This document shows, piece by piece, positions 10,941-23,294 of a stretch of DNA of 64,000 nt. The stretch's first letter is position 1; each line of letters starts with the position of its first letter. The position numbers and the translations under genes were made by a program. The DNA comes from Euryodendron excelsum (taxonomy: Eukaryota; Streptophyta; Magnoliopsida; Ericales; Pentaphylacaceae), in assembly GCA_033060915.1 (NCBI GenBank), contig CM065380.1, positions 46,372,001-46,436,000 of the forward strand, given 5' to 3'. A model generated the notes under the pieces. That model made no database searches. It saw only the letters and a list, made by a program, of their open reading frames with translations, and was not told where the DNA came from.

Positions 10941-13900
10941 CAAGCATCCCATTTTTGACCGCTTGGTAATCTCCGACTCGACTAGATTCACATTCAAATC
11001 GACGCAGACACATTCAAACCCAGACCAGCTTTTCAAACTCAATTCATTCAATTAATTGTTTCGTGGGCCTACCAAACCCAATAAAGACAAAATGACCAAA
11101 ATGCCCTTATGGCATTACTCGATTCAATTCAAGTTGGCACATCTTCCTAAAGATAGTAAGTCCCTATTTCAACTTTAATTCCAATTCCAATTCTAGTCTA
11201 AACCAATTAAACTCAATCCGACATGACTTTTAAAAAGTTAATCCCTCATACTGTAAGTCCATCCAGTCTAGCACGTTTACCAAGAAAACTCCTCAGAACG
11301 GTAAGTCCCTTTAAACCTGTCGACCGGGACAGAACCCAAATCCCAGAGATGGTAGAACGGTTCATTTCTGGGGCCTGCTAGCCCTTTAATATAGAATGTC
11401 TGTTATTCGGCACGTCTTTCAAGAAAGTTGATCCCTCAGACGATAAAACCATCTAACAGCTTTCCGAGATCAAGTAGTCTCTGAAATGAATGCACACCGT
11501 CAGAGTGACAGAAGCACTCACAAATATCACAACTGTCAGAGTAATAGAAACACTCGCAAACAGGTTGACATTGGGAATTGCCAACAAAACCCCTATGTCA
11601 CGGGACTGAACACGTCTTTTGGTCATGACACGTTAACTGAATTTGGGATACCTTTGGAAACCAACTCATCACACACTGTCAGAGTGATGGAAACGCTCAA
11701 AACCCGGGTCAACATCAGTGCCTGCTAGCCCACTTTGGTGAAAAATGACCAAACTGGCCATTGGGCTTTTCCGACACGCTTCTAAAAAAAGTACCTAAGT
11801 CCTCATAGCGGTAAGTCCACCTTTTCAAGATTGTTCCAAAAATAATCCAACATGTTTAAGTATCTTCCAGTCGGTTTTGGATCAATTTCGAGACCATCCA
11901 ATCAAAATGACCATTTTGCCTCTAGGAATCTGATCGCCTCCGGGAACCACACCGACTCTGGGTATCAAACCAGTAACCTCCCAAGGATGTTTCTAATAGT
12001 ATTCTCGACCTTCCAGCAACTTTTCAGATCATTCTGAATCAATTTCGGTAAACCAGGTGCAAAATGATCTTTTTGCCCCTTGTGGGCCGGTCACCTTTTC
12101 CAATCACACCGGCTTTAGATGTCAAACCAACAATCCCTAGAAACACTCTCGATAGTGTTTCTAACCTTCAAGTCTTCTCATGGGTCACTTCGGATCTATT
12201 CTGGTGTTTTTCTTATCTAATTGACCGTTTTGCCCCTGGTAGGTCAGTCACCCTTTTCAACTATTCTGACACTAGTTCTCAAGCCATTTACCTCCGGGAC
12301 ACTCGTTCAGAGGTTTCTATCTATCCCTGGTCTTCCGGATCATTTTTGGACTTTTCGGAGTTACTCTTAGTGAAGCCAAGCCAAAAATTGCATGATAGTC
12401 ACTAGGACAGGTGTCCAAATCTTTTGTCTTGCATCCCAAAGGTCAAAAGATACGTTTCTTACCACCTTAAAACTTGTCTAAATGGCTGGCACCACTAGTA
12501 GTGGTGCCAAGCCAATAAATGGCTTGGTGTTACTCCTAATGGCGCCAAGCTTGAAAGAAAACTGGCGTCATTGCAACAAGCGCTAGTTCTTGTTCCAATT
12601 GCCTATAAATACAGACCCTCTTTTGGTTAAGGTTGTTTTAAGAAAGTGTTATATTCAATGTAACCATCAAAATCCAAATTTTGGGTGTAAATCCTAAATT
12701 ATTTTTTATCAAAATTACAATCGTAAGATGATTCTAGTCATTCCATGGTTAGGATTATTTTAGAAAAGTGTAACATTCAATGTGATTATCATAGTCCATA
12801 TTTCAAACCCTAGTTGTTGTCAAAATCACAACCCTAGAATGATTCTAATATTTTTATGGTTAGAATCGTTTTAACAAAGTGAGATATTCAAGAGACTTGC
12901 AAAAGTCCATATTCGAACCTTTCTAAAATAGTTTTTGCAAATCCTCTTCTTAAAAAGCTCTTTTCAAAAATTCCTTATCTTGAAGTTCAAGTCAAACTCT
13001 AGAATCCATGATTAGGAAACCCTAATTCATTTCTTAAAATCATAACTTTCTATTTATCTCAAATCATAAGTTTTCAAAACCCTTTTTTCTACATAAAATC
13101 ATAAATTTTCAAATTCAAGACTTCCGAAACTAAAGCTTTTATAATTCTGAGTCAAATCAACTTTTGTCAAAATAAGAAACCAAATAAAAATTTTCAATTG
13201 TGAAACTAAATTAAATCTTCTATTTTTGGAAATAAAATCCAATCTTTTGCTTTAGGAAATAGAAATCAAGGTTTTCCTAATTTCAATATTTCTAAATTCC
13301 AAAACTTTCTTTTTCAAAACTTTCCAAAAAACAAAGCTTTTTTTTTCAATTGAAATCCAATCTTTTCAAATTCAAGTGCTTTGTATAAACCCTAGGTCTT
13401 AGGATTGTCAAAATCCTGAGTTACCTCAATCCTAGGTCAAACCTTTTTCAAACTACACCTTCTAAATTCAACTTTTCGAATATTTTCAAATTCTAACTTT
13501 TCTAAATTTCAAACTTTAAAATCTTATTGCCAAATTTCAAATATTTCTAAGTTCAAACTTTTCTTAAATCAAGATTTTTCTAAAATGGATCTTTCTAAAT
13601 TCAAACCTTTCTTAAATTAAGATTTTTCTAAAATGAATATTTCTAAATTCAAATCTTTTCAAAATCAAAACTTTTCTAAAATGAAAACTTTCCATAAATA
13701 GAACTTTCTTAAAATGGAACCTTCTTAATTCAAAGTTTTCTTAAGTTCAAGTTTTCCAAATTTTAACTTTTCAAATTCTTCCAAATTAAATATTTTCAGA
13801 TCAAATCAAATCTCTACAAGTCTTTTCAAGTCAAGTGTTTCTAAATCAAATCAACTTCTTTCCTAAACCTTTTTTAATTTTGAACTTTCCTAATTAGAAT

Positions 13901-14908
13901 TTTTCCTAAAATGGAACCTTCCTAATTCAAAACTTTTCTAAAATTCAACTTTCTAAAATCAAACCTTCTTATTTCAAGTGCATGTTTCAACTCTAGGTTA
14001 TCTAAGTCCTAAGATGTCTAAACCCTAGTTCAACCCTAACCCTAAAGTTGGGAAGTTTTAACTCTTTTCAAAAACTTTCTTTAAACTCAAGCAAAAATTA
14101 AGATGGTTTTCAAACTTAAATTCAAGTCAAGATGATTTCAAAACTTAATTCAAACGTTTCAAATAAAAGTTCAATTTCAAATCTTCCAATCAAAGTTCAA
14201 ATCAAACCCTTTTCAAATCAAACTTCTCAAAGAACCCAAATTATCTTTTCAAATTAAACAAGACCCCAAAGTGTCTACTTTCAATCGAACCTCTAGTCAA
14301 AACTACGACTGACTTGATTCCCAACAAAGAGATACACATGCAACCCTCATGGGTACGGTCATAACCTTTTTCAAATTTTCAATTCCCACAACTTCTTTCA
14401 AATTTCAAATCCTTTCTTCAAATCTATTTTCAAAATCAAATCATTTTCTAGCACTTGTATGTCATGCATCATATCAAACCTCTTTCTAAAATTCTCAAAG
14501 TGGAAATAATTAGACAATGGATAATCGAATATTCTAAACGAGTGAACCTAGGGTGAATAGACATGTAGGTACCGCAAGGGTGCGATGGGGTAATAGCCCA
14601 GTGCATTTTCTCTATATGTAACTAACCTTCAAACCTAGAATCATTGTTTTCAAAGACCAAAACGGAGTTATTTTTAAAAAAAGGGTTTAAATCTTTCCAT
14701 AGGTTGCCAAACAACGTGTTTTCTTTAAAAACCCTCTCTTAAGGAAGTTTTTCAAAACCTTTTCAAAAATCCTAAGTTTAATCTTCAAGTTACACTTAGT
14801 TTTGGGTGACCTAACTCACCTTAACAAAGTTAGGTGGCAACACTAAATCTTTTCTAAAAACCCTTGTTCAAACCAATTTTTAGTTCAAACTTACTCACAC
14901 TCACCCTT
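10941..14908 (+). mobile_element. Ogre/Tat-type LTR, plus strand, main part
   Basis: It begins TGCAAGCATCCC directly after TSD AGAAT. It is an inverted, diverged copy of the LTRs at 14909-19710 and 30564-35478, with shared words such as GCCACCTAACTT and GGCCTGCTAGCCC when read on opposite strands. Its last 86 bp lie at 35479-35564, because the minus-strand Ogre element was inserted into it. The total is about 4.05 kb with no internal genes of its own, so it is a solo LTR. A large part (about 13.0-14.3 kb) is rich in TTTCAAA- and TTCTAAA-like words. The short frames inside it are not genes. Confidence 0.8.
12604..12611 (+). promoter_or_regulatory. LTR TATA box
   Basis: TATAAATA lies in the context GCCTATAAATACAG. 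The two minus-strand LTRs have the same motif at the homologous place (17896-17903 and 33608-33615), so it is conserved in the family and is probably the LTR core promoter. Confidence 0.55.
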
Positions 14909-16344
14909 TGTTGAGCCCCGATTTTTAGACCACCAAGTCCTTTCGGCTCGGGAAAACACGGAACCCTGTTATTAGAACTCGTTCTCCTAGAAGGATAAGT
15001 GCAACTAGGTTTAAACTTGAAATTGGTTTGATTAAGAGCTTTTTAGAAAAATAGGAGTCGCCACCTAACTTGATTAAAGTGAGTTTGTTCACCTAAAACT
15101 AAGTATTAATTCGAAGATTAAACTTAGGGTTCTTGGAAAAGGTTTTGAAAGACTCCCTCGAGAGAGGATTTTTACGAAAATAGGTTGTTTAGCAACCTTT
15201 AGAAAAATTCAAGCCCTTTCAAAAATAACCCTATTTTGGTCTTTCGAAAATAGAAATCTATGGTTCAGAAGTTGGTTACGTATAGGGAAGATATCCTAAG
15301 ATCATCACCCTACCCCGTCCTTTCGGTACCTACATGTCTAATCACCCTTAGTTCACTCACTAGAATAACCGGTTACCATTATCCACTTAGTATCCACTTT
15401 AGAATTTTGAAATTGGGGTTTAGTCATCACTTTTTGGACGAATGATGCATGATGCAAGTTTTGAAAGAAGTTTGAAAATATGGGAGTTTTGAAAAGGTTT
15501 GAGACAGAAACTTTGAATTGGTATAAATTTTTGAGAAGGAGATTGGAGTTCAAATAGAAGTTATGACCGCACCATTTTAGATTGCCTACATATCTCATTT
15601 GGCGAGAATCAGGTCATTCGTAGTTCGGGCATGAGCCCAATGGAAAATAGGCACATTAGGGCCTTTGCAATGTTTTGAAGATACATTGAGGACTTTGAAA
15701 AGTTTTTGAAGACACTTTGATTTATTTGGAAAAAGAGAACTTGAGAGTTTTGATTTGGAATCGGATGTTGGAGTGTATTCAAAATAGACTTTGAAAGTTT
15801 TTGAAAGTGCTCTTGAAATGGGATTTTGAAGTGTTTTGAAATGTTTTTGGAGCAACTCGAGAGAGTTTTGGAAGTGCTTTGAAATAACTCAAGAGAGTTT
15901 TGAAAATGTTTTGAAGTCCTTGGAGGTAGGGTTTTGAAGTGTTTTAATAAGTTTGTCTTCGAAAAGTTTTTAAAAGTGGTTTTTGGAACCCTAATATGGA
16001 CAACCTTGGAGGTTGTTATTGATGTATCGCCTTCCTTTAGAATCCCTAGCCATAGAGGAATAGGGACACCTTAGGGTTGCGAGTTCTTAAAAATATTTTT
16101 GGAAATACTTTGAAGATGGAGTGTAGGAATATTTGAGGAGGTTGTGGAGTTGGTTTTTGAAATCTCAAGACATAAGGAGGTTTTGGAAAAATGAGTCGTG
16201 AGAATAGTTTTAAATAGAAAGATCATTTAAAAGGGGTTCATGAGTTTGGAACCTTGAAGCATACTAACCTAGGATGGGTTGACCTATGGTTAGGGGTGAC
16301 CTAAGGTTAACTAACTTGGGTTAAATTAACCTTAGGTTAAGGTG

Positions 16345-16490
16345 GACTAGGATTAATCAACTAGGGTTTGGTTAACCTAGGGTTAAGGTGGACTAGGGTC
16401 AACTAACTTGGGTTATGTTAACCTAGGGTTGGAAAACTAGGGTCAAGGTAACCTAGGGTTGGATAACTAAGGTCAAGTTAACCTAGGGTT
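16345..16490. repeat. 30-bp minisatellite in the 3' LTR
   Basis: Imperfect repeats of a roughly 30-bp unit contain AACCTAGGGTTGGATAACTA. About three units are present here, against about five at the same place in the 5' LTR (31990-32197). Confidence 0.7.
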
Positions 16491-17895
16491 GGATTGGATG
16501 ATGGTTTCGAAAGGTGGTTTTATGTATTCTTGGAAAGAGTTTTGGGAAACAAATCACGTTATGCTAAAGACTTTGGCAGACAACCCTTTTTGAATATTAT
16601 TTCCATGAAAATTTGACTCTACACAAGAGTATGGTTTATATGGTTGGTGTTTGAAAACTATTCCAAATAAGGTTTCCTTGGGACCATTATAACCTTTATC
16701 TTGACAAAAGTATGGATTTCAAGAATCAACACAATGGTGACAACCTCTAAAAAACCACTTTTAATGCAAAGATGTAGAGGATGAATCCTTTAAAACCATT
16801 TTTGAGAAAAAAATTTTGAAAATCACTTTCCAAAGGGAATTATTCTAACAAGTTAAGGTTCCTATAGCCAATGTAAAGGGAGACCACTCAAAAGAGGATT
16901 TCATGGGGCCATTCCAACCACTAATCTTGAGAGAATAGAAACCTTAGAAATTGAAAAGTTTGAAAATCACTTTTGTGTGAGAATAAAAGAAAAGGGAACC
17001 ATTCTAATAATTTAGGGCTCCTATGGCCAATATAAAAGGGAGACCACTCAAGAGAGGGTTTCATGGGGGCAATTTCAACCACTAAACTTGAGATAATAGA
17101 AACCTTAGAAATTAGATAGTTTGAAAACCATTTTCATGCAAATGGGAATGCAAGATGCAAAAGTGTGAGTTAGGAGTTAACGAGGGATTTTCTAAAGCAT
17201 GATTTCTAAGGTCTCATCCTAAACTTTAAGAGACTAACTCTTAAAACCATTTTGAAAGGAATATTGAGCTTGGAAATGGCATGAAAATAAGAACAATGTA
17301 AGTTTTGTAAAACATAGTCATAAACATGAAAATGAGGCCAAGCACACAAGACATGAACAAGATGCAATATACAAGCGATCATGAATACATACAAGGCTTT
17401 AGCCTACACCACATAATCAAGGGGCTCCAAGGTCATACCATCTTAAAGTAGGCTAGTGAGAGATCCCTTTACACGGTGGCTCTCACTAACTTTCCTCTAG
17501 GCATGAACTAGGAGCCCTCTTGCTTCAAGCATACAAGAAAGGAGGGTAGAAGATGGGGATTAAAATAGAGAATAGCCTAAGTAGGCTAAGAGGGAAGAAA
17601 GAGGGGTGGGGTAGACAAAAATGTAAAAGAAATACTACCTTTTGCCTTCAATACACTTGCAATCTTCTATGGATGTCTTGACTTGAACTTGGATGGCTTC
17701 AAGTAAGCTTGAGGGGCTAGAAGGAGGAGTTCTATGTAGAGGGCTATGTAGGTGAAGTGTATGGGCTAGAGGGAGGTGAAATCTAGCCTAAGTGTTAGAG
17801 GAGTGGGTTGTATATAGAGATTCGAGATTCTGGAGCAGTTTCAGTAAAGTTTCGCATCAATTTTCGATTCTAGAATATGCAAAGGGGGAGGCCAG

Positions 17896-17903
17896 TATTT
17901 ATA
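17896..17903 (-). promoter_or_regulatory. LTR TATA box (3' LTR)
   Basis: The minus-strand motif is TATAAATA in the context GCCTATAAATACTGG, matching the positions in the other two LTR copies. Confidence 0.5.
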
Positions 17904-19710
17904 GGCAACTTGGGAGAAACATGGCGCATGTGCTATATGCGCTTGGCCAAAATTTACCCTAGCATATGTAGTATATGCGCCAGTACTGTTCCATTGCCAG
18001 AATGCCACGTGGCACCCATTATACTGGCTAAATCCTAATTGTTGATCGAACTTTGGTTGATTTGATCAAAATATGAGTGCATGTAGCATACGCTTTGTCA
18101 CTGGGAGTGTTCATTTAAACTTTGCCTCGATAATTGAGTCAATCAAAAAGGTTTCAGAGGAATCAATTGCATCAACGGTGTTCGCCTGGGGTTTCTCGTG
18201 AACTTCCTATGTTTTTGAAAATTTTGAATGGTGTTTGGAAGCTGGAGATATCGTCTTGGGAAATGTGCCTGAAATCGCATCTCTGCAGAGCATCTGTGAT
18301 ACGCTCTGAAGGAGTTCGAAAGTAGTTATTTTTGTGTAGTATAATCGAGGCCTTTGGGAAGCGATCTCTCCAATCGGACTGTACCAATGGAAAGTGCTCT
18401 TAAAATACTTTTGGATATTTCCTAATTTTCACATATCTCAAGTCGTTTGACAGTGCGTTATAATCAGGGAATTGGAGAAAAAGTCAATCTCACCAGGGGT
18501 CGTTGAAAGTGGCAATGTTCGAGCCATACGATGAAGAGCTTCAGAAAGTGATCTCTCCAATCAAGCCATATTGATGGAAAGATTTATGAATGAACTTTTG
18601 GGAATTCCTTGATTTACGCATTTCTCAAGTCATTTGACAGTGCGACATAACCAGGGAATTGAGAGCGAAGGTAATTTTGGCAAAGCGTTTGCGAGACGCT
18701 CCGGGGAACTTTTATTGAGTCAGGGGCGTTTAATGTCATAAGGTCCTCTTTAGGTTAAACAGGGGTGTATGACAAGACCCGCCGTTCGAAATCCTAGGAC
18801 TGGTGTTGTTTTGGGGCGTGTTTGGGTTGTCAGGGGCAAAATGGTCATTTTGGCTGGATTTGGTTTAAAATGGTCGGGAATGGATCGGAATGTTACGTTA
18901 AGCATGTCGGGTCATTCTGGGATGATCCTGGGAGACTCTTTCACTGTTTGGTGGGATTTGTGCGATGCTGGGATGTTCACAGGCAAAATAGTTATTTTGA
19001 TCAAAATCAGCCGGAATGGAATCTGAATTAGACCGGATGGCGTGCAGAGTACGCCTAAATGCTTAGTAGGATTTTGGAAGGGTGGACTTACCGTTTTAAA
19101 GGATTTTAAACTTTCTCAAAACATGCCTGGAGGCCCAAGGGGCAGGTTTAATCATTTTTTACCGAGTGGGGCTAGCAGGCGCCGGTGTTGACCTAGGTAT
19201 TGGTTCCCGAGACCTCCCGACCTCAGAAAATTACCTGTGCAGCATTGGTCCCTAAGACCACCCGGTCTCAGAGAGCTACCTGTAGGGTGGTGTTGACTTC
19301 TAAGAGCGCTTGGTCTCAGAAAACTACCTGTAGGGTGATGTTGGTTTCTGAAAACGCCTGGTTTCAGAAAGCTACCTATGATGGTGGTATTGGTCTCCGA
19401 GAACGTCTAGTCTTAGAGAACTACCAAATGATGGACATTCTACATTGGCGGGCTAGCAGGTGCCAGAAGTGAACCGTTTAGAATTTGATAAGGTGTTAGT
19501 CCCCGAGATCGCCCGATCTCGGGAAGCTACCGGGATGACGTTGGTTCCCGAGACCGCCTGGTCTCGGAAAGCTACCTGGAATGCCTAGAGACATGATGAT
19601 GTTTATAGCTCTAACGGAACCTTGTAGGCCCAATAAGCGACCGGTTGACTAGATTGGAGTTTGAAGACCCGTCTTGGGTTTGCATGTATTGTGATGTTTG
19701 AAAACTGGGT

Positions 19711-20539
19711 GTTTGCCGGAAACCATCATTGTCGCCAAATTTTCGCCGGAAAGCTTGTTTTTCCTCGAAGGACCCAAAGGTTAGTTTTTTCAACATTTTA
19801 TTAATTTTGATTTGTATGTTTCCATTTTTTGCAAATGATTAATGTAAATCTATGTATTAGGATGTTTAGAACACAATGGGCGGATTTTTTTTGCATTTTG
19901 GTGAGGATTTGAGTGTGTTTGGGGCGATTTTGCATGTTTATGAAAACTGGTTTCCTGCAGGGTAAGAAAAATCACCTCTATAGGCCTGGGCATTATGTGT
20001 TTGTGTGTGATTTTTGTACCAGAAACCTTAGAAAAATGTGTAGAACAATCGTATGAAATTTTGTAATTTTTTCAAAAATTTTGAATTTTTAGAAATTACG
20101 AAAAGTAGAAAAATTGAGGAAATTAGAAAATAAATGTTGTTGAAGGTTGAAAAATTACGGGACACTTTAGAAAAATTATGGCGACACTCTCGAATGTTTT
20201 AGGAATTTTTGTGGAATTTTTAGAGATAAAAATGAACCCGAAAAATTTGAAAAACCAAAGGAGTTGGCTTAAAAATTAGGTTTGAGAAAGGGACGTGTAC
20301 CGTGGAGGATGGGGTTGTTTTAACTGACGTGGTTGAAGGTTTGAGGTGTCTCGGACCATGCTTGTGGCTTGTTGAATTGTTTGGGTAGCGACTTTTTAAG
20401 GCAAAATTCTGCCAAAATTTTCAAAAACTATTTAGCCTTTAAAAATTTAACATCTGACTTCAAAATTCTTGAAAAAGCAATTATTTTTGAAAATTGGGCT
20501 TTTAAAAGGGAAAAGCCTAGGGGAACCGAAATTCCATAA
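19711..20539. other. Ogre 3' untranslated region, no gene
   Basis: AT-rich sequence between the 3' LTR edge and the tandem array. It has no recognisable coding sequence and no polypurine tract directly at the LTR edge. Confidence 0.5.
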
Positions 20540-21245
20540 GATTTTTAGGAGTAGGGCTTTTGAAGGAGAGAACCTGGAAAAACCCATTTTAGAGAAATTG
20601 TAGAAAACTTTTGAACGGGGCTTTTGGGGGGAAAGCCCGAGAAACCAGTTTGAGATTTAGAAGCCAAGCTTTTTGAAGGGAAAGCCCAGAAAATCATGAA
20701 AAACCTTGGAACGAGGCTTTTGAGGGGAAATCGCCATAAACTATTTTGAAATTTTGACATGAGATTTTTTTAGGGGAAAGTTCGAAAACCTGTTAGAAAA
20801 CATTTAGAAACAGGGCTTTTGAAGGAAAAAGCCCCGAAAACCGATTTGCAATTTTGAAATGTAACTTTTTAAGGAAAAAGTTTTAGAAGACGTTGGAAAA
20901 CATTTAGAAATAGGGCTTTTGAGGAGAAAGCCCGGGAAACCGGTTTGAAATTGGAAATGAGACTTTTTCAGCTCGAAAAATCATGGAAAACTTCGAAACA
21001 AGGCTTTTGAGGAGAAGGCCCAAGAAACCGGTTAGAAAATTAGAAATGAGACTTTTGAGGAAAAAGCTCAAAAATCGTTGAAAATTTTGAAACAGGGCTT
21101 TTGAGGGGGAAGCCCAAGAAACCGGTTTGAAATTTAGAAATCAAACTTTTGAGGAAAAAGCTTCAAAAATCGTTGACAATTTTGAAATAGGGCTTTTAAG
21201 GGGAAAGCCCGAGAAACCGGTATGGAAATTTTACAATGAGACTTA
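20540..21245. repeat. Tandem array, period about 95 bp, in the Ogre 3' region
   Basis: The word GGGCTTTTGAGG, with variants, recurs at about 20555, 20618, 20715, 20814, 20912, 21002, 21096 and 21190. It is followed each time by AAGCCCGAGAAACCGG-like and GAGACTTTTGAGG-like words. Seven to eight diverged units of about 95 bp are visible. Tandem repeats near the 3' LTR are known in Tat/Ogre elements and can seed genomic satellites. Confidence 0.75.
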
Positions 21246-21259
21246 GATGGGACCTTAGC

Positions 21260-21342
21260 CTTCTTTTTCTTTCTTCTCCCCTTCTCTCTTCTTTTTTTTT
21301 TTTTTCTTTTTTTTTTTTTTCTCTTTTTTCTCTTTTTTTTTT
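21260..21342 (-). repeat. Pyrimidine tract (polypurine on the element strand)
   Basis: About 80 bp is almost pure C/T on the plus strand, hence purine-rich on the element's coding strand. It lies about 1.5 kb inside the 3' LTR edge, so it is not a normal polypurine primer site, although a displaced or ancestral one is possible. Confidence 0.5.
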
Positions 21343-21419
21343 GTTGACGTATTTATCTTTTTACTTTTCATACATATTTGGTGACTGATCAATTTTTGCA
21401 TGTCATTACTTTTTCAGGA

Positions 21420-23294
21420 TGTTGGAGGCTAGTGGTGACAGTTCAGACAGGAGGAGCCACGGGAAGGCGCCGCGAATAGAGCCTGGAGAGGGCAGCAGCA
21501 GCAAGAGTGGCTCGATTAGAGGTGGCAGTGTTGCATGGGGATAGTCTTCCACTACTTCGAGATTGAGAGTTGAGGAGGGTGCTACCGTCATATCTCGACT
21601 CCGCGCTTGGAATGACAGCTATACTGAGGAGGAGCGGCAGATCTTTTGTAGGGCTTTTAGGTATCTGGGATCACTTCTCTCCGTGCGACTAGTACCAGGC
21701 TTGGTCGAGGCCTCTGTTGCCTTCTGGTGCCCTAAGCTATGTTTATTTTGCTTTAGCGATTTTAAGATGACGCCGACCTCTCACGAGTATGGGTAGCTAC
21801 TCGGTTTGAGGAGCGATCAGGAGGGTATTGTGGGCCTAGACTTTCCTCGGGGCTTTATGTCTGTCATTTTCGGTCAGTTAGGACTCCGGCGCCAGATTCT
21901 GGATTCAAACTCTCATCCTGCTTTTTCGGCACTAGAGGTGGGCTTTTTACTAGATCATTTTGAGTTTTGCACTGGTCAACCCACTCATCCTAGTGTTTAG
22001 CATACTTTTACACACTTGCCCTAATCTTGTTGAGTCTTCTAGTGTTTCTTCGAGGAGATCGTCAAGTGGATGGCAGACTCTGTTCCTTGCTGTTGTTGAT
22101 CCTACAGGGGTATTCTTATGCTCCATTAGCTGTGAGTGAGACAAATGTGAGCTTATCTCCATTCCAGAGTGGGGAGGATACTTCTTTAGGGGGTCTCGGC
22201 CCCTTTTTCAATTGTGGACTCTCAAGTATCTGTTCGTTCACCGCATTACTTGTCACATATGGTATCCGAAGGTTGACCCTATCTGTACCTTGGTGAAGTC
22301 TCAGCAGGAGATCAATGACGGTGCGGACTACCCCGATTCCTATGTGATGTGGATGGCATTCCTTCAGACGAGGAGATTTGATTTAGTTTAGTGGTATGTG
22401 GGTTTATGTAATGTTGATTCATTGCAAGTACGGACTTCTTGTTAGGTTTTCATCCCCTTGGTTGGCTTAAGAGGTGTTGCGCCTTTCTTCGGCATTCAAG
22501 TTCTCCGCCAGCTGGGTCGGACACAAGACATCTCGTATTTTACCATAGTGACAGGGTATCAAGCTTACTTTGGCAATGAGGTACCGAGAGGTGTAGTGAC
22601 TGAGTTAACAGGGTTATGGCAGACTTTGGTGGCACATGACAGCTCAAATGGTCCGTTTTCTTTTGTTCCGACAGCCATTGTTGATTACGACAGATGGTTT
22701 CAATTGCATGTTCTAGGGGACGCCCCAATCAGGGATCCTCTCCCGGAGTCCCCCTTACCTCCAATAGGGTATGCTAATCTTTTAGCCATTGCTACCATCA
22801 GGGCGAGGTGCCAACGAAGACTTTATCGTGTCCGAGTGAGTGAGTTAGAGACTCAGTTAGAGGCTAGTAGGGGGCGAGTGAGTGATTTGGAGAGGCAGCT
22901 TGAGGCGGCTTCCAGGGCGAGAGACTGCCCTTTGGCCGACGTTTCCTGGGGACATAGGCGCCCTTGGGGGTCTCAAGATGCCCTTTCTTCAGTGGAGGCT
23001 GACCCACAGGATGATTTCATAGTTCTATTGAGGGATATGGTACACACCCTTTCATAGGAGAGCAATCGTTTCCTTGATCGATGTCAGTGTCATGGGTTAG
23101 GCCAATTATTGACTTCATCTTTCGGGGTCTCTACCAGTGCCGGCCCTTTTGGAGGGGGATTGGTTATGTCGCCGTTTAGCGAGGCTGGTCCTTCACTTAC
23201 TGGCTTTGGTCCTGTGAGTCTTGCCACTAGGGACTCAGATGAGGACTCATCGGATGGGGACGTGGACCGTTACATCGTGGTTCCTCGTTCTTAA
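21420..23294 (+). pseudogene. Antisense ORF of the Ogre element, plant-mobile-domain-like
   Basis: This coding remnant runs opposite to pol. It starts at ATG 21420 after a pyrimidine tract, with a Ser/Gly-rich N-terminus. At about 21563-22000 it reads RLRAWNDSYTEEERQ, ASVAFWCPKLCLFCFSD and TPTSHEYG-stop-LLGL, which resemble the plant mobile domain (aminotransferase-like/DUF7745) pattern of an FWDP-like motif followed by LTPTLEEY and LLGL. After a frameshift it continues at 22458-23057 (GLRGVAPFFGIQVLRQLGRT) with a C-terminal coiled coil (ELETQLEA, DLERQLEA), and then at 23109-23294 past a TAG. At least four stops or frame changes break it. Antisense ORFs between integrase and the 3' LTR are known in some Tat elements, such as Grande. 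The domain match is by eye. Confidence 0.6.

Larger units (their letters stand above)
14909..19710 (-). mobile_element. 3' LTR of the Ogre/Tat-type element
   Basis: It aligns with 30564 to about 35431 over its whole length, with a modest number of differences (roughly 5-10% by eye in the stretches compared). Many differences are C/T and G/A changes. The outer end is TGTTGAGCC. The inner end stops matching the 5' LTR at about 19710, so the last 48 bp or so (the expected LTR start next to a polypurine tract) are missing or replaced. Confidence 0.82.

Noticed and set aside
13000..14300. Repeated TTTCAAA words as a CRISPR-like or satellite array
   Set aside because: No fixed unit or spacers; it is diffuse low-complexity sequence of the plus-strand Ogre LTR.
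16261..16500. CCTAA/TTAGG-like words as interstitial telomere repeats
   Set aside because: The unit is about 30 bp and not TTTAGGG; it is an LTR minisatellite.
22540..22728. Minus-strand frame in pol orientation
   Set aside because: It overlaps the better supported antisense ORF, where the protein-like pattern is on the plus strand.
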